From assembly GCF_017315945.1 (NCBI RefSeq), contig NZ_JAFLWI010000012.1, forward strand, positions 1 to 64,000: DNA of 64,000 nt, in the 5' to 3' direction. How positions within the stretch are numbered: position 1 is the stretch's first letter; each line of letters opens with the position of its first letter. Made by a program: the position numbers and the translations under genes. The DNA comes from Candidatus Enterococcus courvalinii (GTDB lineage: Bacteria; Bacillota; Bacilli; Lactobacillales; Enterococcaceae). The notes under the pieces are model-generated. The model had not been told where the DNA came from. It saw only the letters and a program-made list of their open reading frames with translations, and did no database searches. This document shows positions 56,595 to 64,000 of the stretch, one piece after another.

Positions 56595-56632
56595 AGGATT
56601 AGTTAGGTGGTAGCCAGCTAATCCTTTTTTTA
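56595..56632 (+). terminator. Second terminator after the metal ATPase
   Basis: AGGATTAG pairs with CTAATCCT around an inner weak hairpin (TGG/CCA), followed by seven T. Confidence 0.75.
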
Positions 56633-56743
56633 CTTAGCAAGTGTAGAGAATAAGGGTGTTATAATTAGTGAAAAAGAGAAACCAACACATCAAACGAAAA
56701 GTGATTATGTTTGTAGAAATGAATGGTGAGGAGGCTACAGTTG

Positions 56744-57577
56744 ATGCAGTATAAGTTGGAGCAGTTTATTGAGAACAGTGAATTTCCAGCTATCTTTATT
56801 ATCCAAAAGGCCGAAGAAACACAAATTTTGCGTCATTGGCATAAAGAGATTGAGATAACTTATGTCGCTAAAGGAAAGGTTGATAGTTACTTTATCGAAG
56901 GAAAAAATTATACAGTTAATGAAGGTGAAGCAGTATTTGTCAATCCATTTGAAATACATGGTATACGAAATATCAAGGAAACTTCTTATCCGGATAGTGT
57001 ACTTACAATTATTTTTCCAACACCGTGGATTGAAAAATATTTTCCAGATATAGCAAAATTTAGGATAAATCAATCAAAAATTTCTCAAGAGAGTGTTACC
57101 AAGAAACAGTATGCCATGTTTATTTCAGAGCTTGACTCGCTGTTTGAGTTAGTCAAGAAACCAGTTGATAGAATAAACAATGTCATGATTACTGCCAGTT
57201 TATTGAAACTCTTGGGAATGTATGTCAAAGAATTTGCTATTGAACAAGCAGAAAATTCAAGCCATCTGTTGGATGAGAAAATCTACAAAATATTAGACTA
57301 TATACACAAAAATTCTGATCAACGCTTGAAAATTTCAATGATTGCTGATGAATTTTATTTATCAGAAGGGTACCTTTCTCGCTACTTTAACAGTAAAGTT
57401 GGTGTTTCAATCATTAGCTATTTAGAATTGATTAGAAGCTATCAGGCTATACAGTTGATCCGCGAAACAGATCGAACGATTGAAGAAATTGCTTTAGAAA
57501 CAGGGTTTGCTAGTACAAAGTCTTTAAATAAAACACTAAAAAAACATTATAATCAGACGGCAAAATTCTTTCGCTGA
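56744..57577 (+). CDS. AraC family regulator with cupin sensor domain
   Basis: A 277-residue regulator. The N-terminal half (about 15-100) is a cupin-type sugar-binding domain (HWHKEIEITYVAKG, YTVNEGEAVFVNPFEIHGI), and the last 100 residues are two helix-turn-helix motifs (RLKISMIADEFYLSEGYLSRYF and TIEEIALETGFASTKSLNKTLKKH). GAGGAGG stands nine bases before ATG 56744 and six before a TTG at 56741. It is followed by MFS, esterase and lipase genes and probably activates them. Confidence 0.9.
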   Translation: MQYKLEQFIENSEFPAIFIIQKAEETQILRHWHKEIEITYVAKGKVDSYFIEGKNYTVNEGEAVFVNPFEIHGIRNIKETSYPDSVLTIIFPTPWIEKYFPDIAKFRINQSKISQESVTKKQYAMFISELDSLFELVKKPVDRINNVMITASLLKLLGMYVKEFAIEQAENSSHLLDEKIYKILDYIHKNSDQRLKISMIADEFYLSEGYLSRYFNSKVGVSIISYLELIRSYQAIQLIRETDRTIEEIALETGFASTKSLNKTLKKHYNQTAKFFR

Positions 57578-57660
57578 GTACCCAAAGGTCAGGATATGCC
57601 CTAATAGTAAGCAGGAAAGCCTCTTATTTTATTTAATCGCGTGAGCTAATATTCAATTAT

Positions 57661-57674
57661 AGAAAGCGCTATCT
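57661..57674 (+). promoter_or_regulatory. Catabolite-response (cre)-like site before MFS gene
   Basis: AGAAAGCGCTATCT agrees with TGWNANCGNTNWCA at eight of ten defined positions and is nearly palindromic. It lies 24 bases before the MFS start, where CcpA could block transcription. Confidence 0.45.
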
Positions 57675-57697
57675 AAATGAAATGGAGGTTTTTTAGT

Positions 57698-58873
57698 ATG
57701 AGTAAGAATAACCCATTATTCAAATTTGCTATTTTGTCGATATCCCTAATCTGTATGGTTGCGCCAGCTGTATCAGCGACTGTGCCAGATATCTTATCAG
57801 TGTTTCCAAACAGAAGTGCTGGTTCAATTGAACTATTAATGTCAGTCCCCAATTTTGGTATTTTTCTATTTGTTTTTATTGCTCCAATGATTACTCGAAA
57901 AATTGGTGACAAAACGACTGTATTGCTAGGGTTAACGATTGCCCTTTTAGCAGGAGTCACACCAGCTTTTACAACAAACTATACTCTTTTATTGATTTCA
58001 CGCTTCTTGCTTGGTTGCGGAATAGGTTTATTCAATGCATTAGCATATTCTTTAATTACCAAATATTACAGTGGCGAGGAAAGAAATCGTTTATTAGGAT
58101 ACCAAGGAGCGCTAACAGCTTTAGGTAGTACCATTTTTAGCCTGATTGCAGGATGGTTATTACAATTCAACTGGCATTTAAGCTATCTTGTGTATTTCAT
58201 TGCGATTATTCCAATCATTTTATTTGGATTTATCGTACCGAATGGCCAACAAGACTTAGAAGAAAATGCGTCAGATAAAAAAGTAACAATAGAAAGAGCA
58301 GTTATTTTTTATTCAGTTTATCTATTTTTTGTTTATGCTTTCTTTATGACTGCAATTTTCAAACTGGCTTCTTTATTTATCGAAATGGGGATTGGGACAC
58401 CAGCACAAGCCAGCTTGAGTTTAGCCATTTTAACTGCATGTGGATTTTTTAGTGGAATTGTTTTTGGAAAAGTAAAACAAGGATTGAAGTCATTTACTGG
58501 TCCGGTTGCTGTTGCATGTCTTGGTGTTTCACTTGTAAGTCTCAGTTTAGCGAATCACTTGGTGCTAGTTACTGTATTAGTGATTGCTATTGGGTTTTTC
58601 CAGGGATTAATTAACCCAACGGTCTTTAGTGAAGTGGCAGAAGTCAGCAACGCTGCTTCTCAAAATATTGCTTCCACCTGTCTGTTAGTTGGAATTAATC
58701 TGGGCGTGTTTTTAAATCCTACAATTATATCAGGTTTCAGTAAGTTGGCTGGAATCACTACGACATCAACAACCTTTTTGTTGTCAGGTGCTTTGTTGAT
58801 TATTAGTGCAGTAATCTATCAGCTATTTATTCAAGCACAAAATAAAAAAGTAAAGAAGGTAATGGAACAATGA
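57698..58873 (+). CDS. Major facilitator superfamily transporter
   Basis: A 391-residue membrane protein with about 12 helices in two six-helix halves joined by a charged loop near residues 180-200 (NGQQDLEENASDKKVT). The first-half motif A region is ITRKIGDKTTVLLG, and LLGCGIGLFNALAYSLI is typical. GGAGG lies nine bases before ATG 57698. Substrate unknown; with the downstream esterase and lipase, uptake or export of an acylated compound is possible. Confidence 0.88.
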   Translation: MSKNNPLFKFAILSISLICMVAPAVSATVPDILSVFPNRSAGSIELLMSVPNFGIFLFVFIAPMITRKIGDKTTVLLGLTIALLAGVTPAFTTNYTLLLISRFLLGCGIGLFNALAYSLITKYYSGEERNRLLGYQGALTALGSTIFSLIAGWLLQFNWHLSYLVYFIAIIPIILFGFIVPNGQQDLEENASDKKVTIERAVIFYSVYLFFVYAFFMTAIFKLASLFIEMGIGTPAQASLSLAILTACGFFSGIVFGKVKQGLKSFTGPVAVACLGVSLVSLSLANHLVLVTVLVIAIGFFQGLINPTVFSEVAEVSNAASQNIASTCLLVGINLGVFLNPTIISGFSKLAGITTTSTTFLLSGALLIISAVIYQLFIQAQNKKVKKVMEQ

Positions 58874-59868
58874 ACATTGAAAGAAAAAACTTAGTTGGAA
58901 AATTAACTTCTGGGAGTAGAGCGGAGCTAATGCCATCGTCAGGACAATCGAATACAGAAAGCACACCACAAACGATTGTTCAAATGAGAGATGGTATGGG
59001 GTGGCCGGCTAAAGATATCACAACGCATAACCTGCTAATTGAGGACGCGGTACTTAAAGGACATATCCCCGTAAGAGTGTATCGCAAGGAAAAACTTAAA
59101 GGGAAAGTATTACCCGTTTTAGTTTATTATCATGGCGGTGGCTTCTTTGGTGGCTCAATCCAAAATGTAGAGCAAATTTGTAGAATATTTGCTGATAGAG
59201 CAGATTTAGCAGTAGTCTCTGTTGGCTATCGCTTAAGTCCAGAAAATCCTTTTCCTGCTGGATTGCTAGATTGTTATAAAGTGGTTGAAGTTTTGGCAAC
59301 AGAAGGTCATTTATTCCATATTTCATCAGACAAAATTTTTGTTGCTGGTGATTCAGCAGGCGGGAATTTAGCAATCAGCGTAGCTATTTTAGATGCGTCA
59401 ATTATGACCACTGGTTATGTAAAAAAAATAGTTTCTTACTATCCTGTTGTTGACCTGACATCAAAAGGAAAAGGAGAATTTTGGGATACGCGTGCTATCA
59501 AAACGCAAAGCGAAGAAGAAAAAGAACTCGTTACGGAGTATATTAATGGGTTCTCGTCCTTGGAAGCACAGGTTGAAGATTGGTATTGTGGGGCTTCAAT
59601 CAATCGTTCAAATGAGTTGATTTCACCACTATTCGCTTCGGATAAGGTCTTGTCCCAATTACCACCGTTAAAAATCATCGTCGGTGAATTTGATCCGTTA
59701 AGACAACAAGTAGAATCATTTGCTGAAAAGTTGCTAGCTGCAAAGACAGAAGGCTCAATGACCGTATATCCAGGAGTCATTCATGCATTTATGGATAAAA
59801 TCGGTATTTATGATGAAGCAGAAGAGGGGGTTTTGGAAGGAATTACTTTTTTGAAAGGGGATAATTAG
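58870..59868 (+). CDS. Alpha/beta hydrolase, hormone-sensitive-lipase type esterase
   Basis: A 332-residue cytoplasmic esterase. The HGGG oxyanion motif is in YYHGGGFFGGS, the nucleophile Ser in GDSAGGNLA, the acid in GEFDPLRQQ and His in GVIHAFMD. This is the HSL (family IV) type that splits short-chain acyl esters. The ATG overlaps the MFS stop (ATGA), so the genes are translationally coupled. Confidence 0.92.
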   Translation: MNIERKNLVGKLTSGSRAELMPSSGQSNTESTPQTIVQMRDGMGWPAKDITTHNLLIEDAVLKGHIPVRVYRKEKLKGKVLPVLVYYHGGGFFGGSIQNVEQICRIFADRADLAVVSVGYRLSPENPFPAGLLDCYKVVEVLATEGHLFHISSDKIFVAGDSAGGNLAISVAILDASIMTTGYVKKIVSYYPVVDLTSKGKGEFWDTRAIKTQSEEEKELVTEYINGFSSLEAQVEDWYCGASINRSNELISPLFASDKVLSQLPPLKIIVGEFDPLRQQVESFAEKLLAAKTEGSMTVYPGVIHAFMDKIGIYDEAEEGVLEGITFLKGDN

Positions 59869-59869
59869 T

Positions 59870-59917
59870 ATGAAATGGAATAAAAAAATGGACTTGTTTG
59901 TTTCGTCATTACTTTAG
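59870..59917 (+). pseudogene. Displaced N-terminus of the secreted lipase gene (frameshift at A7)
   Basis: ATG 59870 follows AAAGGGG and opens a 15-codon frame that stops at TAG 59915-59917. It contains seven A at 59882-59888. If one A were added, the frame would continue through a perfect signal peptide (MKWNKKNGLVCFVITLVG, then VAGIATGV and VYASSK) into the lipase below, for 336 residues in total. As read, the start and the body are out of frame. Confidence 0.75.
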
Positions 59918-59964
59918 TAGGTGTAGCTGGTATTGCCACAGGCGTTAAACATGTTAAACATCCC

Positions 59965-60879
59965 GTGTATGCTAGTTCTAAATCCTATGAAAGTGAACTT
60001 GAATTTAAAGAGCTAAATCAGGACATTGTTGAAAATAGTTTATGGGTGTATCCAGACGAAAACTTGATTAGCCAAAAGAAAGAAATTGTTTTGCTAGTCA
60101 ATGGTAAAGACAATACTGGTTTTGGTGCATGGTCGTGGTCGTATGGTGCCCAGTTACCAGAAGATGAATTTATTCCAGCGACAATTACTTTACCAAAGAG
60201 GAATACGACAGACTTACAATACTCTGGGAAATTCGTTGCAGCTGCTGTTTGGTTGCTGAAAGAAAAATACCCAGATCATAAACTCTCGATTGTTGCTCAT
60301 AGTATGGGAAACTTAGCAACAGCATGGGCATTACATTATCGCCCTACATTCATGTCTCAAAATGTCGAAACGTATGTAGCTTTAGGAGCACCATTCCAAG
60401 GGTTACCAGAAATTCCAGATTTTATTCCTTTTGTTCCAGCAATTAGACAAGCAACACGGGAATCAGATTTCTTAACTCGAATTAATTCTGCCGCTTTTCC
60501 TGACGGCATAAATTATCTATCAATTATTTCAAAAAATGATGAACTAACAACACCAGCTGATGTGAAGCATCTTGCCTCATTTCCTAATGGAACAATTGGG
60601 GAAACAATTGTTCCTCAAGAATTTTATCATAAACCTGATCAAGTGATTTCTCATGTCGGTGAGATGGCAGATAATGGCATTTATGAATTGGTCAAAACAT
60701 TTTTACGTGATGGAACAACAAATAATGTAGATCTGAATGCTGCAAATAAAAAGTACTATCCTGCATTAGAAGTTCAGGGGTTAGAGTTAACTGAAAAATA
60801 TGGAACAAAACCTGCTCATGCTGGTGATGCAAAAATAGAAGCAAATGAGCCAGATGATAGTCAAGATGTTGTAAAATAA
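59965..60879 (+). CDS. Lipase-like alpha/beta hydrolase, body of a secreted enzyme separated from its signal peptide by a frameshift
   Basis: A 304-residue alpha/beta hydrolase. The nucleophile is in VAHSMGNLATAWAL, the acid probably in SKNDELTTP and His in VISHVGEM; the lid-like PFQGLPEIPDFIPF follows the nucleophile. It resembles extracellular lipases/acyl hydrolases of enterococci and lactobacilli. In this frame the only early start is a GTG at 59965 without a clear ribosome-binding site. The missing signal peptide is encoded upstream in another frame (see 59870-59917). It probably follows the esterase in an operon and ends in three hairpins. Confidence 0.8.
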   Translation: MYASSKSYESELEFKELNQDIVENSLWVYPDENLISQKKEIVLLVNGKDNTGFGAWSWSYGAQLPEDEFIPATITLPKRNTTDLQYSGKFVAAAVWLLKEKYPDHKLSIVAHSMGNLATAWALHYRPTFMSQNVETYVALGAPFQGLPEIPDFIPFVPAIRQATRESDFLTRINSAAFPDGINYLSIISKNDELTTPADVKHLASFPNGTIGETIVPQEFYHKPDQVISHVGEMADNGIYELVKTFLRDGTTNNVDLNAANKKYYPALEVQGLELTEKYGTKPAHAGDAKIEANEPDDSQDVVK

Positions 60880-60920
60880 AAGTAAGGTTGTGGCGCAAAG
60901 CGTTTAGCTTCAAGCAAAAA

Positions 60921-60953
60921 GGAAACTTTTCTAAAAAAGTTTCCCATGTTTTT
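60921..60953 (+). terminator. Hairpin after the lipase
   Basis: GGAAACTTTT pairs with AAAAGTTTCC with a four-base loop, then CATGTTTTT. The first of three consecutive hairpins. Confidence 0.55.
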
Positions 60954-61006
60954 ATGAAAAGAGGACTTACTGCCGAATGAGCTGTGAGAACATCGCTTAT
61001 TCGGCA

Positions 61007-61043
61007 AAAGGAGGTATGACAAAATTTTTGTCATACCTCCTTT
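61007..61043. terminator. Strong terminator hairpin
   Basis: AAAGGAGGTATGACAAAA is perfectly complementary to TTTTGTCATACCTCCTTT, with T-rich sequence after it. Bidirectional in form. Confidence 0.8.
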
Positions 61044-61110
61044 GTTTAAAAAAGAAATTAAACGAGTAGAACTAAACTGGAATATAAAAAGATGAAAGGA
61101 ATAAAAATAA

Positions 61111-61293
61111 ATGAGCAAAACGATTCATTTGACGACAGCTAAAAGTAAGGTAAAGAAAAGGCTTTATTTATTTCAACTCATTTTTGTTTTACTGATGTTG
61201 CTTTGTTTGTATACAACCCATTATTTTTTTGCTTTCAATTTCGGTATGATAGCTAGTCTATTTTACTTTTTTCAAAAGATAAGCAAAAATTGA
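61111..61293 (+). CDS. Small hydrophobic membrane protein
   Basis: A 60-residue protein with a basic start (SKTIHLTTAKSKVKKR) and one or two membrane helices (LFQLIFVLLMLLCLYTTHYF and FGMIASLFYFF). AAAGGA lies 11 bases before the ATG. I do not recognise a family. Its small size and isolated position between terminators keep confidence moderate. Confidence 0.5.
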   Translation: MSKTIHLTTAKSKVKKRLYLFQLIFVLLMLLCLYTTHYFFAFNFGMIASLFYFFQKISKN

Positions 61294-61602
61294 TGACCAT
61301 TCAGTATGGCTGTATTTTTATTTTCTAACATAAGTTTATTCCGAAAAGTGAAAAGAAATCCAATGTACCTAGCTTGCTTTTTTAAGTTTAGAAAGTTTTA
61401 TCTGTTACATAGAAATGTCTCGAAACAATTAAAATCTATCCTGTTTTTGTGCTAATATAAAGTACGAAAAGAACAACGTCAGCTAGTTAAAAAAATGGTG
61501 TTTGCGTTGGAAATCAAATGTAGATGATTCATAAGCTGTATCACGTCTATTTTTGTTTTTGTCTTAAAAAAGAAAAAACTATCTCGAAAGGGGGTGAAGG
61601 AG
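61294..61602 (+). other. Intergenic region with a candidate promoter
   Basis: No convincing gene. TGC-TAATAT at 61450-61458 is an extended -10 without a good -35 and could serve the tautomerase gene; AAGGGGGTGAAGGAG (61588-61602) is its ribosome-binding region. Confidence 0.4.
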
Positions 61603-61782
61603 ATGCCGTTTGTTCATGTTGAATTAGTCGAAGGCCGTAGCCCGGAACAACTAGAAAATATGATGAAAGATATCACTGAAGCTGTTCATAAAAATACAGA
61701 TGCACCAAAAGAGCATATCCATGTCATTATCAATGAAATGAAAAAAGGTACTTATGGTGTAAATGGAGAATGGAAAAAATAA
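61603..61782 (+). CDS. 4-oxalocrotonate tautomerase family protein
   Basis: A 59-residue tautomerase. After removal of Met the catalytic Pro becomes residue 1 ([15 protein letters not shown]); GTYGVNGEW near the end carries the aromatic residue of the active site. The start at 61603 is chosen because Pro must be N-terminal, so the longer frame from 61594 is unlikely. The physiological substrate in Firmicutes is not known. Confidence 0.92.
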   Translation: MPFVHVELVEGRSPEQLENMMKDITEAVHKNTDAPKEHIHVIINEMKKGTYGVNGEWKK

Positions 61783-61835
61783 GTCTGATTTCACACTTGC
61801 TTTTTCTAAATATTAGTGGTTAAATAAACACATAA

Positions 61836-62063
61836 TTGATTGATGAGAAAGACAACTGAATTTGAGAGTCTTCTATTAGAGAGGAAAAGCTAGGCTGAAA
61901 CTTTTCCAGAAGAAAACCAAAGGATGACCACTTTCGAAACCCTTGTTGAAACAAAGGCGGTCGGACCGTTAACACGCTCGAGGAACACATTTTTTGTGTT
62001 CAAAATTAGGTGGAACCACGAAATTTTCGTCCTAGTATCTGTTTGGATACTAGGACTTTTTTT
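61836..62063 (+). ncRNA. T-box riboswitch controlling thrS
   Basis: A Stem I region (61840-61930) contains AGAGAG followed by a GGAAAAG/CTTTTCC hairpin with a CTGAAA loop. After AGAAGA the specifier loop reads AAACCA, with ACC (Thr) at 61916-61918. The T-box AGGTGGAACCACG (62008-62020) is clear and precedes the terminator. Uncharged tRNA-Thr is expected to favour the antiterminator and thrS transcription. Confidence 0.92.
62029..62063 (+). terminator. T-box terminator
   Basis: GTCCTAGTATC pairs perfectly with GATACTAGGAC around a six-base loop, followed by seven T. It competes with the antiterminator that includes the T-box bases. Confidence 0.92.
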
Positions 62064-62102
62064 GTCGAATCGAGTCAGTCAAAATTCAAAGGAGGAATTT
62101 CT

Positions 62103-64000
62103 ATGTTAAAAATTACTTTTCCAGATGGCGCAGTCAAAGAGTTCGAGGCTGGAATCACAACCTTGGCAATTGCTGAAAGCATCTCAAAAAGTTTAGCTAA
62201 AAAAGCATTAGCAGGTAAAGTGAACGGTCAATTAGTTGATTTAGATCGTCCAATTGAAGAAGATGCAACAATTGAAATTGTGACCCCTGATCACGAAGAC
62301 GCACTTGGATTAGTTCGTCATTCTGCTGCTCATTTGATGGCTCAAGCAATGCGTCGTTTATATCCTAGTATCCATTTTGGTGTAGGACCAGCAATTGAAT
62401 CAGGTTTTTACTACGATACTGATAATGGTGAAAATCCGGTTACAGCGGAAGATTTACCAGCAATTGAAGCTGAAATGATGAAAATCGTTAAAGAAAACTT
62501 GCCAATTGAACGCCGTGTGCTATCCAAACAAGAAGCACTAGAAATTTTTGCAAGTGATCCTTATAAAGTAGAATTGATCACTGAATTGCCAGATGATGAA
62601 GTGATTACTGCTTATCAACAAGGAGAATTCATTGATTTATGCCGTGGCCCACACGTTCCGTCAACAGGACGTATCCAAGTATTCAAGTTATTATCAGTAG
62701 CAGGTGCTTACTGGCGCGGAAATTCAGACAATCATATGATGCAACGTGTCTATGGAACAGCATTCTTCGACAAAAAAGAATTGAAAGAATTTATTCGCTT
62801 GCGTGAAGAAGCAAAAGAAAGAGATCACCGTAAATTAGGAAAAGAACTTGGTTTATTTATGGTTTCACCTGAAGTTGGTTCAGGTTTACCATTCTGGTTA
62901 CCAAAAGGTGCAACAATCAGACGTACGATTGAACGTTATATTGTAGACAAAGAAATTAGTTTAGGTTATCAACATGTGTACACACCGATTATGGGTGATG
63001 TGGAACTTTATAAAACATCTGGACACTGGGATCACTATCAAGAAGACATGTTCCCACCAATGGATATGGGTGATGGCGAAATGTTAGTATTACGTCCGAT
63101 GAACTGCCCTCATCACATGATGGTTTATAAAAACAATATCCATTCTTATCGCGAATTACCAATTCGTATTGCTGAATTAGGAATGATGCACCGCTATGAA
63201 AAATCTGGAGCACTTTCAGGATTACAACGTGTACGTGAAATGACTTTGAATGATGGTCATACTTTTGTACGTCCCGATCAAATCAAAGATGAATTCAAAC
63301 GCACACTTGAATTGATGGTTGCTGTCTATGCGGACTTTAACATCACAGACTATCGTTTCCGTCTAAGCTATCGCGATCCAAACAATACAGATAAATATTT
63401 TGATGACGATGCAATGTGGGAAAAAGCACAAGACATGTTAAAAGCTGCAATGGATGAATTAGAACTTGACTATTTTGAAGCAGAAGGCGAAGCAGCATTC
63501 TACGGACCAAAACTAGATGTTCAAGTAAAAACAGCTTTGGGAACAGAAGAAACATTGTCAACTATTCAATTAGACTTCTTGTTACCAGAACGTTTTGATT
63601 TAACTTACGTAGGTGAAGATGGTGAAAATACACACCGCCCAGTAGTTATTCACCGCGGAATCGTATCAACGATGGAACGTTTTGTTGCTTATTTAACAGA
63701 AGTATACAAAGGAGCATTCCCAACTTGGTTAGCACCAATCCAAGCAACAATTATCCCTGTTTCTGTTGAAGCACATGGGGATTATGCGTATGAAATTAAA
63801 GAACGTCTTCAAATGAAAGGCTTGCGCGTGGAAGTTGATGATCGTAATGAAAAAATGGGCTACAAGATTCGTGCTTCACAAACACAAAAAATTCCTTATC
63901 AATTAGTTGTTGGGGACAAAGAAATGGATGATGCAACTGTCAATGTTCGTCGCTATGGAAGTAAAGAAACTTCTGTCGAAGACTTAAATATCTTTGTTGA
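62103..64000 (+). CDS. thrS: Threonine-tRNA ligase (3' end beyond window)
   Basis: ThrS, about 632 residues visible and open to the window end. An N-terminal TGS domain (residues 1-62) is followed by the editing domain with [16 protein letters not shown], then class II catalytic motifs ([14 protein letters not shown] with Cys and His zinc ligands) and the anticodon domain, reached at [22 protein letters not shown] precedes the ATG. The expected family length is about 640-650 residues, so only a few residues are missing. Expression is controlled by the T-box upstream. Confidence 0.96.
   Translation, partial: MLKITFPDGAVKEFEAGITTLAIAESISKSLAKKALAGKVNGQLVDLDRPIEEDATIEIVTPDHEDALGLVRHSAAHLMAQAMRRLYPSIHFGVGPAIESGFYYDTDNGENPVTAEDLPAIEAEMMKIVKENLPIERRVLSKQEALEIFASDPYKVELITELPDDEVITAYQQGEFIDLCRGPHVPSTGRIQVFKLLSVAGAYWRGNSDNHMMQRVYGTAFFDKKELKEFIRLREEAKERDHRKLGKELGLFMVSPEVGSGLPFWLPKGATIRRTIERYIVDKEISLGYQHVYTPIMGDVELYKTSGHWDHYQEDMFPPMDMGDGEMLVLRPMNCPHHMMVYKNNIHSYRELPIRIAELGMMHRYEKSGALSGLQRVREMTLNDGHTFVRPDQIKDEFKRTLELMVAVYADFNITDYRFRLSYRDPNNTDKYFDDDAMWEKAQDMLKAAMDELELDYFEAEGEAAFYGPKLDVQVKTALGTEETLSTIQLDFLLPERFDLTYVGEDGENTHRPVVIHRGIVSTMERFVAYLTEVYKGAFPTWLAPIQATIIPVSVEAHGDYAYEIKERLQMKGLRVEVDDRNEKMGYKIRASQTQKIPYQLVVGDKEMDDATVNVRRYGSKETSVEDLNIFV

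Noticed and set aside
61924-62109. Small open frame of 61 residues before thrS
   Set aside because: It runs through the T-box riboswitch and its terminator; the RNA structure explains the sequence.
1-64000. CRISPR arrays, tRNA, rRNA, insertion sequences and prophage genes
   Set aside because: None seen: no spaced direct repeats, no cloverleaf, no transposase or phage proteins.

Overview
The window reads as a low-GC Gram-positive chromosome of the Lactobacillales, very probably an Enterococcus. Supporting signs are the WxL/WxLIP surface-protein cluster, a FabT-controlled type II fatty-acid operon, a bgsA-bgsB glycolipid pair, clpE close to ptsHI with a CtsR-type operator, a T-box in front of thrS, strong AGGAGG ribosome-binding sites and many hairpin-plus-T-run terminators. 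Almost everything looks like stable core genome. I saw no insertion sequence, prophage, CRISPR array, rRNA or tRNA gene.

Layout. 1-7093 is a cell-surface region: the end of a sortase-anchored Asp-Ala repeat protein, a three-gene cassette (large uncharacterised protein, small membrane protein, Mur-ligase-like enzyme) and a WxL cluster (two WxL proteins and their DUF916/DUF3324 partner). 7370-17876 holds an LCP cell-wall ligase, rRNA methyltransferase rlmD, recX-mutY, a nucleotide phosphatase, a GNAT enzyme, two membrane proteins and prfC. 17985-22262 is more accessory: a TetR regulator with two identical-type operators flanking it, three small membrane proteins including DUF2871 and HsmA families, a ClbS/DfsB-like protein and an AraC-GyrI type regulator. 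22473-28287 has DUF1827, clpE and ptsHI. 28414-32060 has bgsA-bgsB (glycolipid anchor synthesis), an oxidoreductase and a YkuJ-like protein. 32087-42050 has a Cho-like nuclease and the fabT-fabH-acpP-fabD-fabG-fabF-accB-fabZ-accC-accD-accA operon, which lacks an enoyl-ACP reductase gene.

42296-44605 is an amino-acid ABC importer. 44769-49137 is the yqeG-yqeH-yhbY-nadD-yqeK-rsfS-methyltransferase ribosome/NAD operon, followed by tmcAL and yebC. 52164-56632 has helD and an atypical P1B-type metal ATPase. 56744-61045 is an AraC-MFS-esterase-lipase cluster whose lipase is out of frame at a seven-A tract. The window ends with a tautomerase and T-box-regulated thrS, cut by the window end.

The most interesting signals are the TetR/HsmA/DUF2871 operon with twin palindromes, the Mur-ligase cassette, the missing fabK, the rsfS gene with a strong ribosome-binding site but no ATG/GTG/TTG, the A7 frameshift in the secreted lipase, and a promoter folded inside a terminator hairpin at 30721-30766. 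All functions are from reading the sequence by eye; no database search was possible.
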